NCBI GenBank assembly: GCA_030063045.1
Contig: JAQSEB010000135.1
Span: 248,001 to 312,000, forward strand
Source of the DNA: Pratylenchus scribneri
Taxonomy: Eukaryota > Nematoda > Chromadorea > Rhabditida > Pratylenchidae
DNA length: 64,000 nucleotides
Direction of reading: 5' to 3'
The position numbers and the translations under genes are program-made. Shown here piece by piece: positions 29,722-39,700 of the stretch (its first letter is position 1; every line of letters starts with the position of its first letter). The notes beneath the pieces were generated by a model. It saw nothing but the letters and a program-made list of their open reading frames with translations, was not told where the DNA came from and did not search any database.

Positions 29722-30998
29722 ATGAAAAAATTCTATTGTATTTTATTAATTTGTACAAAAATTTTTAAAATAATTTATGCCGTAGAAGATGAGGACGGCG
29801 GCCCATCAAGTGATAAAAAAGGCAAAAGGAAATTGAATATTTGGAACAAAATCTATCAAATTCAAATGAAATGAACCAAGAATCCATAACAAAACCAAAA
29901 TATCATTTTGATTTAGAAAATTTAACTGAAGCAGATTATGAATGGCTTGCAAATTTGTTAGACACTAGCGAAGAAAATGTCAAACCATCATCGTTCAACC
30001 AACAAAATATTGGACAAAATCAAATACAAAATAACCAGCCAACCAAAGTTGGAACAAAAAATGTGAAAGTAATACATACAAATCAAGAAAATTTCAAGGA
30101 ACTTGTGGAGAAATGTAAATGAAAACTTTAATTTTGAAGTAAATATTAAAATTTTAGATACTGGTATAAATGCTGATCAATCACAAATGCAATTAGATGG
30201 TATATTTATAATTGAAAATGGCTAGAATATTTCCTGAAAAATCAACAAAATTTTGATCATTTTCCATTTTTAGCAGATGAAAAGAAAAATATATGTAATG
30301 AATGTGGGAAAAAATTTCGCTATAAATCGCGTTTGAATCGTCATGTGAAGGAAGTGCATCAATGTGAGTAAAAATTTGAATGAATTATGAAAAAAGAATA
30401 TTCACAAAATAAAATTAACTTTCAGCCGGTGAGAAACCATTTGAATGCAATTGGGACGGATGTGGGCAAAGATTTGCCACTAAAGCAAATCGTCAGAATC
30501 ATGAACTAATAATACATCGACGTGAGGAGAACTTTAAAAATTTGCATGCTTTATTTTTTAGAAAAAAAATGATAATTTTATTCAATTTGATATTAATGAA
30601 AATATATAATTAATCATTTTTTTAAATCATTATTCAGCCAATGAGATGCATTTTGAATGCAATTGGGAGGGATTTGGGAAAAAATTTGCACATCAATCGG
30701 ATTTACGCAAACATGAGCAATCATCACATGGAAGTAAGTTTAAAATTTTAGTAAATTTATTTCGTATTCTGAATTTTAGCGGATAGACCATTTACCTGCC
30801 AACAATGTGGAATGAGTTTGAAACGAAACGATCATTTAATTGCACACAAACAAATACATCAAAGTAAAAGTAAAAAATAAAACAATTCATTCTCATCTAA
30901 ATTTAGAGGAAAACAAATTTTTCTGTCAAAAGTGTGGGCAATCTTTCAATATAAAAAGATATTTGACCCGTCATCAGAAAAAGAAGATATGTGCATGA
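29722..30998 (+). pseudogene. Gene D: secreted-type zinc-finger gene with a 4-base deletion
   Basis: Exons: 29722-30114, 30158-30199, 30277-30363, 30426-30521, 30638-30733, 30780-30863, 30907-30998. The leader (MKKFYCILLICTKIF) is a signal peptide of the F type, followed by DKKGKRKLN. Compared with A and B, four bases are missing near 29834, and the start frame stops at 29872-29874; the expected EQNLSNSNEMNQ segment continues in the next frame. All later exons keep phase 1. Fingers in order: NICNECGK, FECNWDGC with an SGEKP linker, FECNWEGF in which the second Cys is Phe, FTCQQCGM, and a terminal C2HC finger (FFCQKCGQ) ending KKKICA at 30996-30998. Only one indel breaks it, so the loss is recent, or the deletion is a sequencing error. 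Confidence 0.7.
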
Positions 30999-31317
30999 AG
31001 GAAAATGATGTTAGCCAAGGGTCGATGAACTAAGATAAAAAGAAAATATTTGCCATTAATCGAGTAAATTTTATTTATGTTATTTTTTATATTCATCCAA
31101 TTATATTTGAAATCATTTTTCGTTCTTTTATTGTGAAATGTGAATTGTTAAATATTAATATATTTATTCGATTTTTTTATAAAAAATTCATTATTCCATC
31201 ACAGATTCCCTCCCCAATTATTGAAAATTTGATTAATGTCACTTTGGCACCTTCTATATCCTTCCTCCCACTTGAATATTACCCAACCTTTTTTAAATAC
31301 TATTAAGTTTGTCCAGT

Positions 31318-31500
31318 CGCCCAAGTTCGGATTTGTGCTCGGGGTTGGTAGGATCGTACAATAGCTAAGATTTTTCGTCTATGATCAACCCCGATTTCGA
31401 ACATGGTGACTTTACGGATCTCCGATCCAAGTGCGATCGAAAACCCCGAGCATCTTGCCAAGAGGTACAGTGTCTCAAAATCGAGGGTGGGCTTCAAATA
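31318..31500. other. Less AT-rich block, possible insertion
   Basis: An island with balanced base composition between the end of gene D and family 3' sequence, open on the minus strand (LYLLARCSGFSIALGSEIRK). Short inverted words (GCTCGGGGTT at 31339, AACCCCGAGC at 31442) suggest a mobile element or a small structured RNA. The family is not recognised. Confidence 0.3.
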
Positions 31501-32290
31501 GAAGAAATATGTAGGTATATGCTGGAAAATAACAAATAGCCGATGAATTGATTGAATTTAGATAAGGATTTTGCCTTATTTATTATAAAATTTTATATGC
31601 TGAAGAATGTTCGGATATATTAAAGAGAAAAAATTATCTTGATTCGGCTAGATTAGCGTTTATCTTACCTCGTATTTTTGGGTCTAACTACTGTATTTCG
31701 ACTAGAAATGTATAAAAATATTATAAAAATGCATAAAATTGACAACCGTGTACATACAAATAAGTTTTGGTATCATGAAATTCGGTGTCGAATAATTTTC
31801 GAATTTAAAGAGGCACGAATTTTATTGTATATTTTGATTCATTTATTTCATCAATTTATTGTATTTCATTGTACATAACATTCTTAAATTCTTGTAAGTT
31901 TCTAAAATTGGGGGATAAGTGATTGCCCATCCGATTATAGTTTTCGAGTTGTACTTTTCCCAATTTTATTAGAAATAATATCAATCTGAAATAAAAAATG
32001 AACTTTTTGAATTCACTGTTCATCATCAGTATAAAATCAATCAAGCAAGCATTCATTCAATCCCCCTTTTGGCTTAGGGCTAGGTTATTTAAATTATCGA
32101 TTTTTATTCGGAAATATCCGGGACGGGAATGTCCTATATAATCGGGGTCATGCAAATGGATCATCAGTTAATAAAATATTGCCGTTTGGTAATTGGAGAT
32201 ATAATAATATATTCGAGCAAAACAAAGAGGAGTAAATTTGAGACGATTTGAATGAATCCATCCTCATTCAATGTTTGCGTTATTTTACTA
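31501..32290. pseudogene. Family 3' and upstream sequence without a gene body
   Basis: 31505-31640 matches the 3' sequence of gene F (ATGCTGGAAAATAACAAA, GGATTTTGCCTTATT), so a family gene once ended here. 31800-32070 repeats the H-D spacer, and 32190-32290 matches the gene C upstream region (GGTAATTGGAG, GAGCAAAACAAAGAGGA, a CCATCC-TCATTCAATGT end). No leader exon follows. This is a remnant of a gene unit whose body has been lost. Confidence 0.5.
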
Positions 32291-32424
32291 ATGATGAGTT
32301 TTTTGCTCTCCAAAATATTTGGGAGAGAAATGGCCTCAATAATCATCACAAAATGATGGTAATTAAAACATTTTTTATCCATTCTTCTTTCGAAAGTTGA
32401 AAATGAAAACTGTGAAAAAGAAAA

Positions 32425-32545
32425 CAATCAAGAGAGATTTGAGGAGGGAAAAACTTTTGAAATTTTGGAATAAATTTCAAAATAAAAACCTCCTAGAAAA
32501 CAAAGCAAAATATAGAATTAAAGGAATGGAAATATATATGTTGCA
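32425..32545. repeat. Duplicated segment, first copy
   Basis: Matches 36045-36165: GGAGGGAAAAACTTTTG, TCAAAATAAAAACCTCCT and AATGGAA-CATATA-like blocks occur in the same order in both. The open frame here (32397-32621) shows no motif and the second copy is not open, so it is not treated as a gene. Confidence 0.55.
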
Positions 32546-32992
32546 GCCGATCTCCATTTTACAGCCAACCTCGTTAGGGCATCTTCTATTTATGGTACAA
32601 GATTATTATATAGCTCATTAGATTCCACCGGTCTGTTTTGTATATAAAATTTCAATTTCAAAAAGATTTAATCGATTTGAACCTAAGTTATGGCCTAGTT
32701 AAAACTTGGGTTTTTAACTGGTTTAACATTTGTGCAACGAATCTAATCTAATCAGAAAATTAGCTTTTTTAACCAAATCAATCATTCCGTATCGAATGAG
32801 CTAATAAATTGATGTTTTTGGATGGCTATGGTGCTATGGAAACTAAATTGTCTCTCACTCTACTATTTTTAGTCAATAGAAATCGTGATAGCTCAAAATT
32901 GAAATCGGCTACAACATATTATATAATATATTCATTTCGATGCTATAATATCACAATTTGCCATGCCAAAATATTCATTCACTTTTAAATTA
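32546..32992. other. AT-rich intergenic sequence
   Basis: No gene, repeat or structured signal seen between the duplicated segment and the 3' end of the small secreted-protein gene. Confidence 0.35.
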
Positions 32993-33955
32993 TTAGTGGC
33001 GACTGGAGCTGCTGGAACCAGCTTTTTCTTGATGTTGTTTGGCCTTATCCGCGAGTATCTTGCATTGCTCAATGTGTGCATTCTTCGTAGCTTCCTAAAT
33101 ATTAAAAAATTTCAGTTATTCTAGTATATTAAAAGAAATATGAGTTAAATCAGCTTTAATTTTTTGAAGTTATTTTATTTTGTAATTTTTTTTTGTTCCT
33201 TATGCTTTTTTTTCGAATTTGCTGCAAAATTTAAAATCTCAAATGCGAGCGAGTTATCTATGTGCAACCCTATGCTTTTTCTCTTAACCCGAACTAATAT
33301 TAAACAAAAATGAAAAAAATAAGGTTCAATTAAGAATGCCAGGTTGGTCTCTCGATTTAATGGCAAATGTAAAATGGGTCGTCCCTTGCGCAGGACAAAT
33401 AAAAATTTATTTGAAAATTGGTTGTACTTTTCATAGTTAGCTAGTAAAAGTTGGTATTTCTTTACTAAGATGACAAGATAAAATTGAAAAGAATGTCGGA
33501 ATCATGCTCCAGCTAAATTAACAAAAAAAAATTAGAAAAGATGACAAAAAAATTTTTGACAGCACCATTCTACGATCTTTACATATTCTTACTCATCAGC
33601 TTTTATTGATTCTTTCTAAAGAGATATCCCAATTCACCACGATTGGCCCATTTTTTTGTTTTTTAATGGGACCCAACATTGACCCTTACCAGGTATTTTT
33701 GCTCAAATTTTCATTCAAAATGAAATTTTTAATGATTTAATTCAAAAAATGTATGACCCTTTGTTCCCTCGTCGGAACAAGAATTGGTTTATTATTTTCA
33801 TCGTAAACTGTAAGCGTTAATTTTCTGTCGCAATAGTGGCAAGTGAATGTTACAGTGGCCTCATTTGGCTGGGGAATGAATGTTGCGGCCAGCAGAAAGA
33901 AAAATAGAATTGTTGATGTGGTAAAAATGGTGGAAGAGGAGGAGGAAAATTGCAT
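32993..33955 (-). CDS. Small secreted-type protein, 99 residues, two exons
   Basis: Exon 1 (33955-33758) starts MQFSSSSSTIFTTSTILF, a signal peptide of about 34 residues ending near NEA, then TFTCHYCDRKLTLTVYDENN and PTREQR. Exon 2 (33094-32993) follows a TTTAG acceptor in phase 0 and reads EATKNAHIEQCKILADKAKQ, then a Ser-rich end and TAA. Both exons are multiples of three and join in frame for 99 residues. The donor (GTCATA) is weak and the intron (663 bases) is long for this region, so a further exon may be missed. The two close Cys (CHYC) plus one later Cys are the only cysteines of the mature part. The family is not recognised; a secreted role is inferred from the leader. Confidence 0.55.
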
Positions 33956-34188
33956 ATTTCTTTATTTATTCTTTTTTGGTGAGCTATAAAATATTTCATT
34001 TTGACGATAATTTATTTTCAAGAAAAATAAATATGAATTTGTATTTGGTAACAAAAAAATACTTTTATTAAACGATCTTTATTTTTTTATAATTTGGACA
34101 TAACGATCATTTTTAGACTTTGATTATTATAATATAGGCTTGAACTATTAGGATTAGGGCATGAAGTCTAACATGGAAGAAAATTTTG
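33956..34188. other. 5' flank of the small secreted-protein gene
   Basis: AT-rich, with no recognisable promoter element. Confidence 0.3.
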
Positions 34189-34412
34189 GTACTTATCGAC
34201 TTTACATCCTCTTTTTTGGAAAGTGCTTGGTTCCCCCCCCCCCCCCCTTGGTTTGTCATATTTCGATTTAGGGTCAGTCAGGGTTGGGGTAGGGATAGTG
34301 TGGGGTAAGAATTATCTTACGTGTATCCTAAACCCAAACCCTAACCGAAACCCTAAAACCAAAAGGGGGACCCTTCATTTTCCAAAAAAGGGGATGTAAA
34401 GTCGATAAGTAC
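34189..34412. mobile_element. Short MITE with near-perfect inverted ends, C run and telomere-like core
   Basis: GTACTTATCGACTTTACATC at 34189 is exactly mirrored by GATGTAAAGTCGATAAGTAC ending at 34412, and the pairing extends about 15 bases further (TTTTTTGGAAA / TTTCCAAAAAA-type). Next to the left arm is a C run (34233-34247), then a core with TAGGGTCAGTCAGGGTTGGG and CCTAAACCCAAACCCTAACC. The layout matches the larger element in gene A. Confidence 0.75.
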
Positions 34413-34809
34413 ACAAATTTTTAGTGGCTTCAAAAGTGTCGATTTTTCGACTTGGTAATTTTATCCCTTTTCACTCACTCAGTAAAAATATTCTATTCAT
34501 TTTTTAAATTTTGGAAATATTTTTTAAAAAAAATTTTTAATTAAATTTTATAATTGGATTAATTTCGATATTTTGGCCGGATTTGCTTAAAAATTATTGT
34601 TAATTCAAATCTATGGAAACATTTCTAGAATTTTTTAAAATTTTGGGATATGAGAATTATTTAATTTAATTTAAAATGAAATTGATGGCTGAATAAGGGC
34701 CAATCTAAAGGACTTTTATATCAATTTTTTGACTCATTTTTCGATCAACCATTTGCATTTTTTGCGATCGTCCGTACAAATTTACACACTCGACCCGAAT
34801 CCGAATCCT

Positions 34810-35085
34810 CCATTTTCATATTCCCTCAATCACATGAAAAAATCCACCCTTATTTAATCAAAAATCATTGGATTTTTCTCTGATTGCCCTATTTGCCTTT
34901 TTTCCGATCAATCCATTCACTTTTTCCCATTTTATTGCTGGCTTTTTGCTTAAATTTTATCTATTCCCCGACCCTACAGCCTCTTATTTGGCCCAATCGC
35001 CCAAAGGGCAAAATTTTAGTTAACGAATGAGCACATTCTCCTCCTCAATTTCGGGCCATTCCACATTCATTCCACAAAATTAATT
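34810..35085. repeat. Second copy of the gene C upstream module
   Basis: Matches 15705-15975 block by block (CCTCCATTTTCA, CACCCTTATTTAATCAAAAA, TTGCTGGCTTTTTG, GCCCAAAGGGCAA, TCGGGCCATTCCAC). No leader exon of the zinc-finger family follows within the next 1 kb, so it is an isolated piece. Confidence 0.6.
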
Positions 35086-36291
35086 TGCCAAGAGGGGTAT
35101 GAATGCTTACATTTGGCCCTGTTGGGTCTTCGGTTTATAACCAATAAGAAGACACAATAAATTAAGAATATTTATTTATTTAATTAAAATGTGTGAATGG
35201 AAAATAAGGTCGATAAATTGGGGAAATTAATATCAACAACCTAAGTTGGAATAATGTGAAAAATGACAAGCAAAACAATGGGGAAATTGGGAAAGGATGA
35301 ATTGTCACTAATGGAAGATGGGAATATCAAAATGCCATCATTCATTCAAATCATTTCCTAATTCCATTTTGACCATATCCCGAACAGGCCCCAAATAAGA
35401 TGAATTCAAATAAATAATAATTTTAATTTTCTTTTACCCTTTTCTTTTTTTTGATTGGTCTCTATTATTACAAAATTTCTTTTATAAATTAATAAAATGC
35501 AAAGGAATTTTTTATTTTTGTAAAAAGCTGAATAGAATTTAATGAAATTAATAATTTAGAGATAAAATAATAATCCTCCAAAAAATTAACGGCTCAATTG
35601 CAGTTTAGACGACCTTTCACAGTTTAAGTAACCATTGGAAAGTTTAGGCAACCATTCGCCCTTTTATTAGGTAAGCTTTTAGATAATTAACGCTAAAATC
35701 AGTCACAAAAAAAGTTTCGACGGGGCTGAACTTCCTTTCGGCTACATGATTCAGCCCTAAACTTATGTAGCCTAGCCTAAACCTGGTGTTTCGAGCATAT
35801 TTTGGTTGACTGGAAAATAAGCTTTTGGTAAAACAATTTCTGAATTTTTTTTCAACCGCAAATTTCAATCGTGGATTATTTAAAATACATACGTTTTTAC
35901 GGTACTTAATATAAAATAACTCTTTTTTTGATTTGGTCATCTCAAAACCGTATATGCCAAATGTTCCCGAATTCCAAAAATTCATCAAATTATTTTTGAA
36001 TATAATTTATCAGTAAAAAAATAGTTGAAAATTTCGAAAGCAGGGGATAGATTTTAAGGAGGGAAAAACTTTTGGATTTTTGATAAAATCGCAAAATAAA
36101 AACTTCCTCGGAAAATAAATCACAATAGAGAGAATAGATTAATGAAATGGAAGCATATAATTAAATTGATGCCAGTAATAAATAATCATAAAGATATCAT
36201 TTTCCCAAATAATTTTTTCTTTTTATTTCCTATAAAAAAACCATCATCACCAAATTGAATCCACCATTTTTCGAATTTTTAATTTCCCAAA
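35086..36291. other. Intergenic sequence with a duplicated segment
   Basis: No gene recognised. 36045-36165 is the second copy of the segment at 32425-32545. The minus-strand frame at 35644-35988 has no motif; short repeats (CAGTTTAGACGACC, AAGTTTAGGCAACC) near 35600-35660 and TAGCCTAGCCTAAACC near 35768 suggest repeat-derived DNA. Confidence 0.35.
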
Positions 36292-36463
36292 TCATTTTTG
36301 CTTCCAATTCCTCCAGAAGTAGTCTTTGATGCCCTTTTTGGTCCCAATTTTCTGTGTAAATCCACTATCATTTCCGTTTTCATGTGCATTCAATATTCCA
36401 CCCATTGTCTTCCCCAAAAATTCTTTGTTCCCAACTCCATCGGGAATTTCAGTTTCTTCTTCG
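36292..36463 (-). CDS. Isolated coding exon, hypothetical (3' end)
   Basis: On the minus strand a TTTGTAG acceptor (36465-36464) precedes a frame reading EEETEIPDGVGNKEFLGKT, then a Gly/Asn-rich part, KKGIKDYFWRNWKQK and a stop at 36294-36292. The frame also continues upstream of the AG to about 36530, without an ATG. The composition looks coding rather than random. No partner exon was found, and the satellite array begins some 290 bases beyond. The family is not recognised. Confidence 0.35.
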
Positions 36464-36751
36464 CTACAAACACAACAAAAACAATTTTTGACTTCCTTTA
36501 TAATTTTTCGTAATTTTGATGCTTTCTCGCTTTAAGGGAAAATTAAGTCTTATTTAAAAGAAATAATATTGTGGAAAATTATCATATACATAAAAATATT
36601 TATTTTGCTAAATTTTAATCCAATTTTTCTTGTAATAAAAACAATAAAATTTTGGTAGATCATTTTTAAACAAAGCAAAAAATTCTATAAAAAAATTTAT
36701 TATTAATAATTGCCCATCTTTGAAATAATTAGGCTTAAATGGGAATAATGT
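36464..36751. other. Spacer before the satellite array
   Basis: AT-rich, with no gene. The last 30 bases before 36752 show no repeat similarity, so the array starts sharply inside a monomer. Confidence 0.4.
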
Positions 36752-39700
36752 ACTCATAGAAAATTTCAAGAATTTCAAATACATGTATGGCCTAGAATCT
36801 ACTTAAAAAATGCTATTAGAAAAGATTGTGGGGAATAAAATTAAAATTCCGAAGAGAAATATCGATTTTAAACTTTTTTTCTTAAAACTCATAGAGAATT
36901 TCAATTTCATAGATTTCAAATACATGTATGGCCTAGAATCTACTTAAAAAATACTATTAGAAAAGATTGAGTGGAATAATATTAAAATTCCGAAGAGAAA
37001 TAACGATTTTAAACTTTTTTTCTTAAAACTCATAGAAAATTTCAATTTCATAGATTTCAAATACATGTATGGCCTAGAATCTGCTTAAAAAATACTATTA
37101 GAAAAGATTGAGTGGATTAATATTAAAATACTGAAGAGAAATAACGATTTTAAACTTTTTTTCTTAAAACTCATAGAAAATTTCAATTTCAAGAATTTCA
37201 AATACATGTATGGCCTAGAATCTACTTAAAAAATACTATTAGAAAAGATTGTGGGGAATAATATTAAAATTCCGAAGAGAAATATCGATTTTAAACTTTT
37301 TTTCTTAAAACTCATAGAAAATTTCAATTTCAAGAATTTCAAATACATGTATGGCCTAGAATCTACTTAAAAAATACTATTAGAAAAGATTGAGTGGATT
37401 AATATTAAAATACTGAAGAGAAATAACGATTTTAAACTTTTTTTCTTAAAACTCATAGAAAATTTCAATTTCAAGAATTTCAAATACATGTATGGCCTAG
37501 AATCTGCCTAAAAAATACTATTAGAAAAGATTGAGCGGATTAATATTAAAATTCCGAAGAGAAATATCGATTTTAAACTTTTTTTCTTAAAACTCATAGA
37601 AAATTTCAATTTCAAGAATTTCAAATACATGTATGGCCTAGAATCTGCCTAAAAAATACTATTAGAAAAGATTGAGCGGATTAATATTAAAATTCCGAAG
37701 AGAAATATCGATTTTAAACTTTTTTTCTTAAAACTCATAGAAAATTTCAATTTCAAGAATTTCAAATACATGTATGGCCTAGAATCTACTTAAAAAATAC
37801 TATTAGAAAAGATTGTGGGGAATAATATTAAAATTCCGAAGAGAAATATCGATTTTAAATTTTTTTCTTAAAACTCATAGAAAATTTCAATTTCAAGAAT
37901 TTCAAATACATGTATGGCCTAGAATCTGCCTAAAAAATACTATTAGAAAAGATTGAGCGGATTAATATTAAAATTCCGAAGAGAAATATCGATTTTAAAC
38001 TTTTTTTCTTAAAACTCATAGAAAATTTCAATTTCAAGAATTTCAAATACATGTATGGCCTAGAATCTACTTAAAAAATACTATTAGAAAAGATTGTGGG
38101 GAATAATATTAAAATTCCGAAGAGAAATATCGATTTTAAATTTTTTTCTTAAAACTCATAGAAAATTTCAATTTCAAGAATTTCAAATACATGTATGGCC
38201 TAGAATCTGCCTAAAAAATACTATTAGAAAAGATTGAGCGGATTAATATTAAAATTCCGAAGAGAAATATCGATTTTAAACTTTTTTTCTTAAAACTCAT
38301 AGAAAATTTCAATTTCAAGAATTTCAAATACATGTATGGCCTAGAATCTACTTAAAAAATACTATTAGAAAAGATTGTGGGGAATAATATTAAAATTCCG
38401 AAGAGAAATATCGATTTTAAATTTTTTTCTTAAAACTCATAGAAAATTTCAATTTCAAGAATTTCAAATACATGTATGGCCTAGAATCTGCCTAAAAAAT
38501 ACTATTAGAAAAGATTGAGCGGATTAATATTAAAATTCCGAAGAGAAATATCGATTTTAAACTTTTTTTCTTAAAACTCATAGAGAATTTCAATTTCAAG
38601 AATTTCAAATACATGTATGGCCTAGAATCTACTTAAAAAATACTATTAGAAAAGATTGTGGGGAATAATATTAAAATTCCGAAGAGAAATATCGATTTTA
38701 AACTTTTTTTCTTAAAATTCATAGAAAATTTCAATTTCAAATATTTCAAATACATGTATGGTCTAGAATCTGCCTAAAAAATACTATTAGAAAAGATTGA
38801 GCGGATTAATATTAAAATTCCGAAGAGAAATATCGATTTTAAACTTTTTTTCTTAAAACTCATAGAGAATTTCAATTTCAAGAATTTCAAATACATGTAT
38901 GGCCTAGAATCTACTTAAAAAATACTATTAGAAAAGATTGTGGGGAATAATATTAAAATTCCGAAGAGAAATATCGATTTTAAACTTTTTTTCTTAAAAC
39001 TCATAGAAAATTTCAATTTCAAGAATTTCAAATACATGTATGGCCTAGAATCTACTTAAAAAATACTATTAGAAAAGATTGAGTGGATTAATATTAAAAT
39101 TCCGAAGAGAAATATCGATTTTAAACTTTTTTTCTTAAAACTCATAGAGAATTTCAATTTCAAGAATTTCAAATACATGTATGGCCTAGAATCTACTTAA
39201 AAAATACTATTAGAAAAGATTGTGGGGAATAATATTAAAATTCCGAAGAGAAATATCGATTTTAAACTTTTTTTCTTAAAACTCATAGAAAATTTCAATT
39301 TCAAGAATTTCAAATACATGTATGGCCTAGAATCTACTTAAAAAATACTATTAGAAAAGATTGTGGGGAATAATATTAAAATTCCGAAGAGAAATATCGA
39401 TTTTAAACTTTTTTTCTTAAAACTCATAGAAAATTTCAATTTCAAGAATTTCAAATACATGTATGGCCTAGAATCTACTTAAAAAATACTATTAGAAAAG
39501 ATTGTGGGGAATAAAATTAAAATTCCGAAGAGAAATATCGATTTTAAACTTTTTTTCTTAAAACTCATAGAGAATTTCAATTTCAAGAATTTCAAATACA
39601 TGTATGGCCTAGAATCTACTTAAAAAATACTATTAGAAAAGATTGAGTGGAATAATATTAAAATTCCGAAGAGAAATAACGATTTTAAACTTTTTTTCTT

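Noticed and set aside
31303..31497. Minus-strand ORF at 31.3-31.5 kb as a protein gene
   Set aside because: No start context, no partner exon and no known motif; the block looks like an inserted repeat with short inverted words.
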